Both the position numbers and the translations under genes were made by a program. 64,000 bases of DNA from Bryobacteraceae bacterium (GTDB lineage Bacteria > Acidobacteriota > Terriglobia > Bryobacterales > Bryobacteraceae). Below the pieces are notes generated by a model, which saw nothing but the letters and a program-made list of their open reading frames with translations, did not search any database and was not told where the DNA came from. Position 1 is the first letter of the stretch, and every line of letters starts with the position of its first letter. Below are positions 54,008 through 62,252 of the stretch, piece after piece. The stretch is taken from assembly GCA_023384675.1 (NCBI GenBank), contig JAHDVK010000015.1:62001-126000 (forward strand), written 5' to 3'.

Positions 54008-54648
54008 GCGGAAGTACGGAAGTGCTTGGGGTTCCACTGCAGATTGTCGTTCTGCTCACCGCGCTGACCGCATTGCCGGCGGTTTTAATCTCGCTGACGC
54101 CGTTGTTGCGGTTGACGGTTGTGCTTCACTTTCTGCGGCAGGCGCTGGGGGCTCAGACAACGCCTTCGAACCAAGTGTTGATGGGATTGGCGCTGTTCCT
54201 GACCGTGATCGTGATTCAGCCGGTTGTGAAGGAGAGCTATGAAGCGGGGTGGGCGCCGTACGAGGCGGGAGAGCTGGGGGGGCAGGCGGCGTGGGAGGAG
54301 GGGACGCGGCCGCTGAAGAGGTTCCTTTTGAAATTCACGCGGGAAACGGATCTGGCGCTGATGGTGCAGGTGACGAAGGCGCCGGCGCCGCGCTCGCCGG
54401 CGGACTTAGATTTGCAGGTGATTGCTCCCGCCTATATTTTGTCCGAATTACGTACAGGGTTTCAGATTGGAGCGGTGCTATTTTTGCCGTTTCTGATTAT
54501 CGACCTGGTGGTGGCGTCGGTCACGCTTTCGATCGGGATGGTGCAATTGCCCCCCATTATGATTTCGGCTCCGTTCAAGATATTGCTTTTTGTGCTGGTG
54601 GACGGGTGGAATCTCGTGGTGGGATCGCTGTTAAAGACACTGATGTGA
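54004..54648 (+). CDS. fliP: Flagellar export gate protein FliP
   Basis: 214 residues with four helices. Signatures are FLRQALGAQTTPSNQVLMGL ALFLT, FILSELRTGFQIG-like (YILSELRTGFQIGAVLFLPF) and GMVQLPPIMISAPFKILLFV LVDGW. It forms the core of the type III export gate with FliQ and FliR, encoded directly downstream. It starts inside the fliO stop (ATGA). Confidence 0.95.
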   Translation: MSGSTEVLGVPLQIVVLLTALTALPAVLISLTPLLRLTVVLHFLRQALGAQTTPSNQVLMGLALFLTVIVIQPVVKESYEAGWAPYEAGELGGQAAWEEGTRPLKRFLLKFTRETDLALMVQVTKAPAPRSPADLDLQVIAPAYILSELRTGFQIGAVLFLPFLIIDLVVASVTLSIGMVQLPPIMISAPFKILLFVLVDGWNLVVGSLLKTLM

Positions 54649-54649
54649 T

Positions 54650-54919
54650 ATGGAACACCAAGCGGTTGTGGATTTAATCCGGGGCGCGCTGATGGGGGCG
54701 TTTTGGCTGGCGCTGCCGCTGCTGGCGCTGGGCTTTTGCGTCGGGATCGTGGTGAGCCTGATCCAGGTGCTGACCTCGGTACAGGATCCGGCCTTTGGCA
54801 GCGTGCCCCGTCTGGCGGCGTTTCTGCTTGGGATTTTCGTGCTGCTGCCCTGGATGCTGATGCGGCTGGCGAACTACACCATGCAGTTGTTTGGAGACTT
54901 GCAGCGCTATGCCCGTTAG
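54650..54919 (+). CDS. fliQ: Flagellar export gate protein FliQ
   Basis: 89 residues, two helices: LIRGALMGAFWLALPLLALG FCVGIVVSLIQVLTSVQDP and a second around FLLGIFVLLPWMLMRLANYT. The SLxQxxTxxQD-like motif is diagnostic. It is one base after fliP and overlaps fliR by 11 bases. Confidence 0.94.
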   Translation: MEHQAVVDLIRGALMGAFWLALPLLALGFCVGIVVSLIQVLTSVQDPAFGSVPRLAAFLLGIFVLLPWMLMRLANYTMQLFGDLQRYAR

Positions 54920-55694
54920 CCTCCCTGGCTCCCCCATGCCTGAGATCTGGCCGATGCTGGCGGGTTTCTTGTGCGTGGCTGCGAGAGTGGGCAGCGTGAT
55001 GGTGCTGGTTCCTATTCCGGGTTTCCGGACTGCGCCGGCGGTGGTGAGAGCCGCGCTGACGGCGGCATTCGCGGTGGCGGCATATCCGCTGCTGGGGAAT
55101 GATTTCGCGCCGCCCGCTAGTTTGGGGGGATTGCTTGCCCTGCTTGGGCTGGAAATGGCGGTGGGTCTGGGCGCCGGGGCGGCGGTGGCGTTGCTGAACG
55201 AGGTATTCAGTTTCGCCATGCAGTCGCTTGCCATGCAGGCGGGCTATGCGTATGCTTCGGCGATCGATCCGAATACGCAGGCGGATTCGGGCGTGTTGAT
55301 GGTGATCGCGCAATTGGCGGCGAATCTGATGTTTTTTTCCACGGGGATGTACTTGCTGGTCTTCAGGGCGTTCGCATTGAGTCTGGAGCAAATCCCTCCG
55401 GGCGGGCTGACGCTATCCGGCGCCGACGGCCTCAAGCTGATCAGCTTGGGAGCAGCGGTGCTGGAGTTCGGGGTGCGGCTGGCGATTCCGGTGATGGGGG
55501 TTTTGCTGCTGACCGACCTGACGCTCGCCTTATTAGGACGAATTCAACCGAATCTTCAATTACTGACTTTAATTTTTCCAGTGAAGATGCTGGGCGCGCT
55601 GCTGATGCTTGCAGCTTTGGCGCCGGCGCTGCCGCGCTTGTACCGCTCGGCTGCGGCGCCCGCGCTGGAGGCGGTGCGGGAGCTGCTGAGGTAG
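54909..55694 (+). CDS. fliR: Flagellar export gate protein FliR
   Basis: 261 residues from ATG 54909 inside the fliQ end. Six hydrophobic helices, with RVGSVMVLVPIPGFRTAPAV VRAALTAAFAV and EVFSFAMQSLAMQAGYAYAS AIDPNTQADSGV characteristic of FliR. It completes the FliPQR export channel. It is followed three bases later by flhB. Confidence 0.93.
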   Translation: MPVSLPGSPMPEIWPMLAGFLCVAARVGSVMVLVPIPGFRTAPAVVRAALTAAFAVAAYPLLGNDFAPPASLGGLLALLGLEMAVGLGAGAAVALLNEVFSFAMQSLAMQAGYAYASAIDPNTQADSGVLMVIAQLAANLMFFSTGMYLLVFRAFALSLEQIPPGGLTLSGADGLKLISLGAAVLEFGVRLAIPVMGVLLLTDLTLALLGRIQPNLQLLTLIFPVKMLGALLMLAALAPALPRLYRSAAAPALEAVRELLR

Positions 55695-55697
55695 CCG

Positions 55698-56759
55698 ATG
55701 GCGGACAAGCACCAGCGGACGGAAAAGGCGACCCCGCAGCGCATCCGCAAGGCGCGGGAGGACGGTCGTTTCGCGGTCAGCAAGGAATTTGTGGCGGGAC
55801 TGCAGTTTCTGGTCTTCGTGGCCATCGCCGTGGGAGCGGCGCGGTTGTGGTGGCCGGTGGTGAAGGAGACGTTTCGGGCCCTTTTGATGGAGGCGTGCCG
55901 GATGGAAGTGACCGCCGCCTCGGCCACGGACCTGTTCCGGAGCTACCTCGCTCCGAAGGCGATGGGGTTTGCGGCGGCGGGCGGCGCGGTGTTCGCCGTT
56001 GGCATGTTGACGCAGTTGTCGGTGACAGGGTTCGGGCTGGCGGGCAAGAAGCTGACTCCCGACTGGAACCGCCTCAATTTCGTCCGTAAGATGAAGGATC
56101 TCCCGAAACAGAATTTCCGGTCGATGACGGAGGCCGCGACTTTGCTGCCACTCTTGCTGGGAGCACTGTATCTGGTGGTGGCGGCGGACGTGGCCGAATT
56201 CCGGGGTCTTCCATTCATGCGACTGGAGATGGCGGTGGGGCGGGTGGGCGAAAGCGTGGCGGGATTGCTGTGGCGGGCGGCGGCGGTGCTGGTGGTGTGG
56301 GGAGCGATCGATCTGGCGCGTCAGAGGCGCCGGTATATGAACGAGCTGAAGATGTCCAAGCAGGAGGTGCGCGAGGAGTGGAAGCAGTCCGAGGGCAGTC
56401 CGGAGATCAAAATGCGCATTCGCCAACTGCGGCGGGACCTGTTGAGGCGGCGGATGATGTCGGAGGTGCCGACGGCGACGGCGGTGGTGGTGAACCCGAC
56501 GCATTACGCCGTGGCCTTGAGATACGGGCTGCGGGAGGCGGGCGCGCCGAAGGTGATCGCGAAGGGCAAGAACTATCTCGCGCTGCGCATCAAGCAGAAG
56601 GCGCTCGATCACCAGGTGCCCGTGATCGAGAACCGGCTGCTGGCGCAGGCGCTTTACAAACAATGCCAGGTTGGGCATGAGATACCGCCGGCGCTGTACC
56701 GGGCTGTCGCAGAAGTTCTGGCGTATGTTTTCCGGCTGACCGGACGGTTACGCGGATGA
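55698..56759 (+). CDS. flhB: Flagellar export switch protein FlhB
   Basis: 353 residues. EKATPQRIRKAREDGRFAVS KE is the N-terminal signature, and four helices follow. The autocleavage motif NPTH is intact at about residues 266-269 (VVVNPTHYAVALRYG), with IENRLLAQALYKQCQVG in the cytosolic domain. With FliK it switches export from hook to filament substrates. Confidence 0.95.
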   Translation: MADKHQRTEKATPQRIRKAREDGRFAVSKEFVAGLQFLVFVAIAVGAARLWWPVVKETFRALLMEACRMEVTAASATDLFRSYLAPKAMGFAAAGGAVFAVGMLTQLSVTGFGLAGKKLTPDWNRLNFVRKMKDLPKQNFRSMTEAATLLPLLLGALYLVVAADVAEFRGLPFMRLEMAVGRVGESVAGLLWRAAAVLVVWGAIDLARQRRRYMNELKMSKQEVREEWKQSEGSPEIKMRIRQLRRDLLRRRMMSEVPTATAVVVNPTHYAVALRYGLREAGAPKVIAKGKNYLALRIKQKALDHQVPVIENRLLAQALYKQCQVGHEIPPALYRAVAEVLAYVFRLTGRLRG

Positions 56760-56775
56760 AAGAGGGAGCGGCGCA

Positions 56776-58935
56776 ATGAGTCCAGCCAGCATGCCGACGC
56801 CCGTAGCTGGGACCGGGTTCGTTCCAGGAGGCGCGGCGGCGCGTCTGCCTGGCGGCAAGACCGCGGCAGGCGTCCGGGGCGCGGGTCCGGGAAGATTCCA
56901 TATGGGCCGGCTGGCGCGCGGAGATCTGGCAGTTCCGCTGGCGGTGCTGGGCATTCTGCTGGCGATGGTGGTTCCGCTGCCGACCATCGCGCTGGACATC
57001 CTGATCAGTGCGAACATCACGATCTCGACGATCATTTTGCTGGTTTCGATGCAGATCCGGCGGCCGGCGGAGTTCAGCGTTTTTCCGTCGGCACTGCTGC
57101 TGACAACACTGTTTCGTCTGTCGTTGAACGTGAGTTCGTCGCGGCTGATCCTGTTGCACGGGGCGACCGGAACCGGGGCGGCGGGGGAGGTGATTGAGAG
57201 TTTCGGCAATTTCGTGGTGGGGGGAAACTACGTCATCGGGATCGTGATATTCCTGGTGCTGATTGCGATTCAATATGTCGTGATCAACCACGGGGCGGTG
57301 CGCATATCCGAGGTCACCGCGCGCTTTACGCTCGATGCGCTGCCCGGCAAGCAGATGTCAATCGACGCCGATTTGAACGCGGGTTTGATCAACGAGTCCG
57401 AGGCAAAGGCGAGGCGGAAGGCGCTCGCGGCCGAGGCCGAGTTTTATGGGGCGATGGACGGAGCGACGCGATTTACCCAGCGGGACGCGGTGGCGAGCAT
57501 CCTGATTACGGCCATCAACATTTTCGCGGGTTTTCTGATCGGCGTGTTTCAGAACGGGATGGAACTGGTTCAAGCGCTGGAAACGTTCACGGTGCTGACA
57601 ATCGGCGACGGACTGGTGACCGTAATTCCCGCGCTGATGATTTCGATCTCGGGAGGCCTGATTGTAACCCATGCGAGTTCCGACCAGGAAATGGGCGTGG
57701 ATTTCCGGCGGCAGGTGTTCGGATCATACAAGCCTTTGCTGATGGCTGCGTGCGCATTGATTGTGATGGCGCTGTTCCCCGGATTGCCGAAGGGGCCCTT
57801 TCTGCTGCTGGGTGGAGGCGTGGGTTACGCGGCATGGAGGATGAGGACCCGCGCGAAGGCGGCGGTGGCTGACGCTCAGGAACCAAAGCCGGTGGCGCCT
57901 CGGGACGACCTCGAAGCGCTGCTGCGGGTGGAGCCGATCGCCGTGGAAGTCGGGTTGGGACTGGTGAGGATGGTGGAGGGCGGCGCGGACTCCCCACTGT
58001 TGCGCAGGATTTCTGGAATCCGGCGGCAGTTGGCGGCGGAACTCGGATATCTGCTGCCCCCGGTGCGGGTAACCGACAATCTGGCGTTGGCGGCGAGGGA
58101 ATATAGTGTCTTGATCAAAGGCGCGGAGGTAGCCCGGTACGAGCTGCCGAACGGATGCGATCTGGCGATTCCGCCGCAGGGCGGCGTGACGCCGCCCGAA
58201 GGGACGCTGACCGAGGAGCCGGCGTTCGGGATCACTGCGTACTGGGTTTCCAGTGATCAGGCCGAGCGGCTGCGGGCCGCGGGCTACACGGTGGTGGACG
58301 CGGTCAGCGTGCTGGGCACGCATTTGGGCGAGCTGATTCGCCGTCATGGTTACGAATTGTTGTCGAGACAGGACACAAAACGGCTCCTCGACCGCGTGTC
58401 GGAGGAGCAGCCCCGCCTGGTCGAAGACTTGGTCCCCAAATTGCTACCACTCTCTACAGTGCAGCGTGTATTGCAGAATTTGCTTCGTGAGCGTGTTCCA
58501 ATCCGGGACATGGCGAGCATTTTGGAATCGCTCGGGGAATCCGCGCTTGTGACGCGCAATCCGGTTCTGCTGACTGAGTTTGCGCGGCAGGCTTTGCGGC
58601 GCTGCCTGGTGCGGCCGTTGACCCGGAAGGATGGAGAGCTTCCGGCGTATTTTCTGGACGGCCAGTTGGAGCGGTCTGTGGAGCAGGCGGTGGAACACAG
58701 CGAACACTCCTCGCATTTGAATCTGCCGCCGCAGAAGATCCGGGAATTGGTTGACGCATGTGGTCCGGCGGTCACGCACGGGCCTTGCGCACTGCTGACG
58801 AGTTCCGGGGCGCGCTATTTCATCCGCCAGATTCTGGAGATGCATGCACCGCAGATGACCGTTCTGTCTCATGGCGAGATTCCAGCCGGAGTGCGGGTGT
58901 CCTCGCTCGGGGTATTGCGTGGAGGCGCATCATGA
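56776..58935 (+). CDS. flhA: Flagellar export gate protein FlhA
   Basis: 719 residues. A Pro/Gly-rich leader (about 40 residues) precedes eight helices with LDILISANITISTIILLVSM and the FHIPEP signature region (RRPAEFSVFPSALLLTTLFR LSLNVSSSRLIL). DALPGKQMSIDADLNAGLI and a large cytosolic domain follow, with VREYSVLIKG-type (LAAREYSVLIKGAEVARYEL) and LGTHLGELIRRHGYELL. It binds chaperone-substrate complexes. It overlaps flhF by four bases. Confidence 0.96.
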   Translation: MSPASMPTPVAGTGFVPGGAAARLPGGKTAAGVRGAGPGRFHMGRLARGDLAVPLAVLGILLAMVVPLPTIALDILISANITISTIILLVSMQIRRPAEFSVFPSALLLTTLFRLSLNVSSSRLILLHGATGTGAAGEVIESFGNFVVGGNYVIGIVIFLVLIAIQYVVINHGAVRISEVTARFTLDALPGKQMSIDADLNAGLINESEAKARRKALAAEAEFYGAMDGATRFTQRDAVASILITAINIFAGFLIGVFQNGMELVQALETFTVLTIGDGLVTVIPALMISISGGLIVTHASSDQEMGVDFRRQVFGSYKPLLMAACALIVMALFPGLPKGPFLLLGGGVGYAAWRMRTRAKAAVADAQEPKPVAPRDDLEALLRVEPIAVEVGLGLVRMVEGGADSPLLRRISGIRRQLAAELGYLLPPVRVTDNLALAAREYSVLIKGAEVARYELPNGCDLAIPPQGGVTPPEGTLTEEPAFGITAYWVSSDQAERLRAAGYTVVDAVSVLGTHLGELIRRHGYELLSRQDTKRLLDRVSEEQPRLVEDLVPKLLPLSTVQRVLQNLLRERVPIRDMASILESLGESALVTRNPVLLTEFARQALRRCLVRPLTRKDGELPAYFLDGQLERSVEQAVEHSEHSSHLNLPPQKIRELVDACGPAVTHGPCALLTSSGARYFIRQILEMHAPQMTVLSHGEIPAGVRVSSLGVLRGGAS

Positions 58936-60050
58936 CGCGTACAAAGAGCTACTTCGCGAACACAGTGGAGGAGGCCCTCGGGCTGGCGAGACAGGAGTTT
59001 GGCGATGAGGCCTTGCTGCTGGACTCACGCAAGAGCAGGCCGGGTGAGGAATATCTGGGCGCGTACGAGGTGGTCGCGGGCGTGCAGGAGGCGCCTGCCA
59101 CGACAGGGGCCGTTGCCGGGGACGAAGCCTGCGAGGATGCAGCCCCTCGCCGGGTTTCCGGCGAGATTGCCGCCTTGCGGCGTGAATTGGAGCGAATGTC
59201 AGGGATGCTCATGCATCTGGCGTCGAACATGACCGCGCTGCGGCGGGCTGAACTGGAGCCTTTGATGGCGGAGTTGGCCCGTGCCGGGACAGGTCCGGAG
59301 TTGATCCACCAGATTATGAGGAGGATTCCGGAACGGCCGCAAACGGATGGGTTGGCGGCTCTAGCGGCGCTGCGCGCAAGCGTAATTGAAGAGATCGCGA
59401 GGCGGCTTGTATGCGAGGCGCGCCTCGACCGTGACGCCGGTGAGAAGCAGACTGTGGCGCTGGTGGGACCGCCCGGTTCGGGGAAGACGGCAACGCTGGT
59501 GAAACTGGCGGTGAAATACGGTCTGGAGAAACGGCGGGCGGCCGCATTCATCACGACGGACACCTACCGGATCGCGGCGGCTGCCCAACTGCAGGCGTAT
59601 GCGGCGATTCTCGGGGTTCCTTGCGCGGTGGTTGAGCATGGGGGCGCGCTGGCGCACGCCCTGGAGGAGTTCAAAAGCAAAGATCTTGTGCTGATCGACA
59701 CCCCGGGGTTCTCGGCCGGCGAGTGGGATCTGGCTGCCGACTGGAGCCGATGCCTGCTATCGAGGCGGGAGATCGAAATCCACCTGGTGTTGAGCGCCAC
59801 GGCCCGTTGGGAAGACCTGGAGCGCCTGTTGAGTGCGTGGAGGATTTTCGATCCTGGTTTCCTGATTTTTACCCGCATGGACGAGACGGCGGCGGCGGGA
59901 GGCGCGTTGACCGCCGCGATCATGAGCGGGCTGCCAGTATCGTTTCTCGGTAAGGGTCAGTCAGTCCCGGAGGACATCGCGCCGGCGTCGGCCGATGAGA
60001 TGCTGGCCTTCCTGGCAGCGCCGGTGGTGGCCAGGAGCGCGACGGCATGA
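58932..60050 (+). CDS. flhF: SRP-family GTPase FlhF
   Basis: 372 residues. The B-domain begins MTRTKSYFANTVEEALGLAR QEFG. G1 is VGPPGSGKTATLVKLA near residue 178, TTDTYRIAAAAQLQAYA follows, G3 is LIDTPGFSAGEWDL, and the G4-equivalent is FTRMDETAAAGGAL. It directs the place and number of flagella. It is normally followed by flhG; here only 38 non-coding bases separate it from fliA. Confidence 0.92.
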   Translation: MTRTKSYFANTVEEALGLARQEFGDEALLLDSRKSRPGEEYLGAYEVVAGVQEAPATTGAVAGDEACEDAAPRRVSGEIAALRRELERMSGMLMHLASNMTALRRAELEPLMAELARAGTGPELIHQIMRRIPERPQTDGLAALAALRASVIEEIARRLVCEARLDRDAGEKQTVALVGPPGSGKTATLVKLAVKYGLEKRRAAAFITTDTYRIAAAAQLQAYAAILGVPCAVVEHGGALAHALEEFKSKDLVLIDTPGFSAGEWDLAADWSRCLLSRREIEIHLVLSATARWEDLERLLSAWRIFDPGFLIFTRMDETAAAGGALTAAIMSGLPVSFLGKGQSVPEDIAPASADEMLAFLAAPVVARSATA

Positions 60051-60088
60051 AGCGAGGTATGAGTCCGATGAGGAAGGAGAACTGAGGC

Positions 60089-60916
60089 ATGCCGGGGTCA
60101 GGAAGCGCGGGCGCAAGCCAGGCCCGCAAGCGGAGCGAACCGGAGGGGACCGCCGAGTCCCGCATGGGGAGTCCCTATGAGGCTGCCGTGGCGGTTTCCG
60201 CTGAGGAGCGGGAGCAACTGATCCTCGACCACTTGCCGCAGGTGCGGTTGATCGCCCGGCGGATTCATGAGAGGCTGCCGGAGAGTGTGCGGCTGGAGGA
60301 CTTGGTTTCGACTGGAATTGTGGGTCTGATTTCGGCGATTGACCGGTTCGATCCGGGGCAGAACGTCAAATTGAAGACATATGCGGAGTACAAGATCCGC
60401 GGCGCGATTCTGGACAGCTTGCGGGGCCTCGACTGGGCCCCGCGGCAGCAGCGGCGCCGATGCAAGCAGATCGAAGGAGTGATTTGCGACCTGGAGCAGC
60501 GGCTGCAGAGGACGCCGCTAGAGGAAGAAATCGCGGCGGAACTCGGGATACCGCTGGAGGAATACCACGACTGGCTCGCGGAGGCCCGAGGCCTGAACCT
60601 GGGAAGCCTTGAGCAACATCCTCCCGACGAGGAGGGACGCGATTTGCTGCGGTTCGTTGCCGACAAACAGGAGGACTGGCCGCTGCAGATACTCGAGCGG
60701 GCGGAACTGCGAAGGCTGCTGGCTCAGGCGATTTCGCGCATGCCATACATAGAGCGGACTGTGCTGGGCCTGTACTTTCAACGGGAACTAACGTTGCGTG
60801 AGATTGCTAGTGTCGTAAACCTGCACGAATCGAGAGTTTCTCAGTTGAAGAGTCAGGCCATCATGAGGCTGCGTGCGTTCCTGAAGAAGAAATGGCCGGG
60901 AGGTCGCGGTGGCTGA
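60089..60916 (+). CDS. fliA: Flagellar sigma factor FliA (sigma-28)
   Basis: 275 residues. Region 2: LIARRIHERLPESVRLEDLV STGIVGLISAIDRFDPGQNV KLKTYAEYKIRGAILDSLR. Region 3: TPLEEEIAAELGIPLEEYHD WL. Region 4: LPYIERTVLGLYF-type (MPYIERTVLGLYFQRELTLR EIASVVNLHESRVSQLKSQA). The RGAILDSLR motif marks the FliA/WhiG group. Its likely target is the GCCGATAA promoter of flaG-fliS in this window. A basic 25-residue leader precedes region 1; an in-frame ATG at residue 26 (MGSPYEAAVAV) is an alternative start. Confidence 0.92.
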   Translation: MPGSGSAGASQARKRSEPEGTAESRMGSPYEAAVAVSAEEREQLILDHLPQVRLIARRIHERLPESVRLEDLVSTGIVGLISAIDRFDPGQNVKLKTYAEYKIRGAILDSLRGLDWAPRQQRRRCKQIEGVICDLEQRLQRTPLEEEIAAELGIPLEEYHDWLAEARGLNLGSLEQHPPDEEGRDLLRFVADKQEDWPLQILERAELRRLLAQAISRMPYIERTVLGLYFQRELTLREIASVVNLHESRVSQLKSQAIMRLRAFLKKKWPGGRGG

Positions 60917-61778
60917 GAAGCACACAGCGATGGCGTCTTCAGCCGCCTGGCTGGCCGGTAAACTGGGGGACGCCGCCGGGCCGACATTCGCTTCCTTGAC
61001 GGGGTTGCGCATCCGGTCCAGCGTGTGCGGCGAGACCCCGCCGGAAGAACTTGCGGGGTTCGTGACTTGGCGGCAAGAACTCGATGCGGCGCCGGGAGCC
61101 GCGCTGCTCGTCGCGGCCGGGCCGAGGGTATGGCGCCGGCTGGGACAGCACGTGCTGACGGCGGCGGGACTGGATGAAGCCTCGGACGCCGAGGTGCGCG
61201 ACACGTACTTGGAAGCTCTTCAGCAAGCGCTTTCCGTCCTGCCACAGACATTGGGGCAGCATCTGGGACGCGAAGTCGCACTGCTGGCGGGCGGCCAGGC
61301 GGAGTTTGAGGAAGACCTTGGCTGGACCGGTCTGCGAGTCGAAGATGACGAGGAAGCATGGGGTAACTTATTCGTCTCCGTGAACGGCGAACTGGCGGAG
61401 GTGCTGGTAAACACGACACAGAGACTCGATCAAGGAGCCTCCGCGGGAGCGGCCGGGGAGTTGCTGGCGAAGCCCGCTCCAGCACAATTGACCCGGCGGG
61501 CGGCGCCGGGAGAGGGGTCCAAGACGCTCGACCTCCTGCTGGAGGTGGAACTGCCCGTGGGGGTGAGCTTTGGGCGGACGCAGATGAAGGTGAAGGACGC
61601 GATCAAACTGACAACGGGATCCATCGTGGAGTTAAACCGCAGCGTCAGCGCGCCCGTGGAGATAGTCGTGAACAATTGCGTGATTGCGCGTGGCGAAGTG
61701 GTTGTGGTTGAGGGCAATTACGGGGTTCGTATACAGGAAATTGTCAGCCGGGAAGAGAGGCTGAGGACGCTTTTTTAG
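60909..61778 (+). CDS. FliN/FliY-like protein with C-terminal SpoA domain
   Basis: 289 residues from a GTG eight bases inside fliA. The C-terminal about 85 residues are a SpoA domain (LLEVELPVGVSFGRTQMKVK DAIKLTTGSIVELNRSVSAP VEIVVNNCVIARGEVVVVEG NYGVRI). The N-terminal about 190 residues are alpha/beta without a CheC phosphatase motif I can identify. It is a second C-ring component beside the 82-residue FliN, perhaps a FliY-like or FliM-like switch protein. No fliM is in the window. Confidence 0.8.
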   Translation: MAEKHTAMASSAAWLAGKLGDAAGPTFASLTGLRIRSSVCGETPPEELAGFVTWRQELDAAPGAALLVAAGPRVWRRLGQHVLTAAGLDEASDAEVRDTYLEALQQALSVLPQTLGQHLGREVALLAGGQAEFEEDLGWTGLRVEDDEEAWGNLFVSVNGELAEVLVNTTQRLDQGASAGAAGELLAKPAPAQLTRRAAPGEGSKTLDLLLEVELPVGVSFGRTQMKVKDAIKLTTGSIVELNRSVSAPVEIVVNNCVIARGEVVVVEGNYGVRIQEIVSREERLRTLF

Positions 61779-61803
61779 GAATTAGGCAAGGAAAGAGAAA
61801 GAG

Positions 61804-62202
61804 ATGCATATAGCGATTCATCCAATCACTACCTACGTGCTGATGGCCGCCGGTTTCGCGGGATTGCTTTTCCTGCACTTTCACTTGACGGCCCAGGTGG
61901 AGAAACTGCGGCGGCAGGCCGCGGACGACCTGGGTGTATGGCGGCTGGAGTCGAGCCGGCTGCGTGCGGAACTGTATGCGGCGATTACGGACAGGGAGGG
62001 GCTGCGTCTGGCGCCTCCGCCCGGAGTGACTCCTTCCTGGAGCGGCGCCGGGGCGCGGCTGAACGTCAACCGGCGGAGCCAGGCGCTGCGGATGTCGCGG
62101 CTGGGCGATCCTCCTGAGCGGATCGCGGCAGCGCTTGGCGTTACGCGAAATGAGGTGGACTTGCTTTTGAAGGTACATCGGGCGGTGGCAGGCGCAGCCT
62201 GA
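61804..62202 (+). CDS. Membrane-anchored small protein, DUF2802-like
   Basis: 132 residues: an N-terminal helix (ITTYVLMAAGFAGLLFLHFH L), a short coiled segment (TAQVEKLRRQAADDLGVWRL) and a C-terminal helix-turn-helix-like unit (LRMSRLGDPPERIAAALGVT RNEVDLLLKVH). The last resembles DUF2802 proteins found at the ends of flagellar clusters. It lies 25 bases after the SpoA gene and is probably co-transcribed. Function unknown. Confidence 0.65.
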   Translation: MHIAIHPITTYVLMAAGFAGLLFLHFHLTAQVEKLRRQAADDLGVWRLESSRLRAELYAAITDREGLRLAPPPGVTPSWSGAGARLNVNRRSQALRMSRLGDPPERIAAALGVTRNEVDLLLKVHRAVAGAA

Positions 62203-62252
62203 GGCGCCCGGACGCGAATTCCGCAGCGGCTCTGCAAGAATAGTGTTTGGGC

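Noticed and set aside
60048-60086. 12-codon frame (MKRGMSPMRKEN) between flhF and fliA, considered as a flhG remnant
   Set aside because: Too short, overlaps the flhF stop and shows no ParA/MinD motif.
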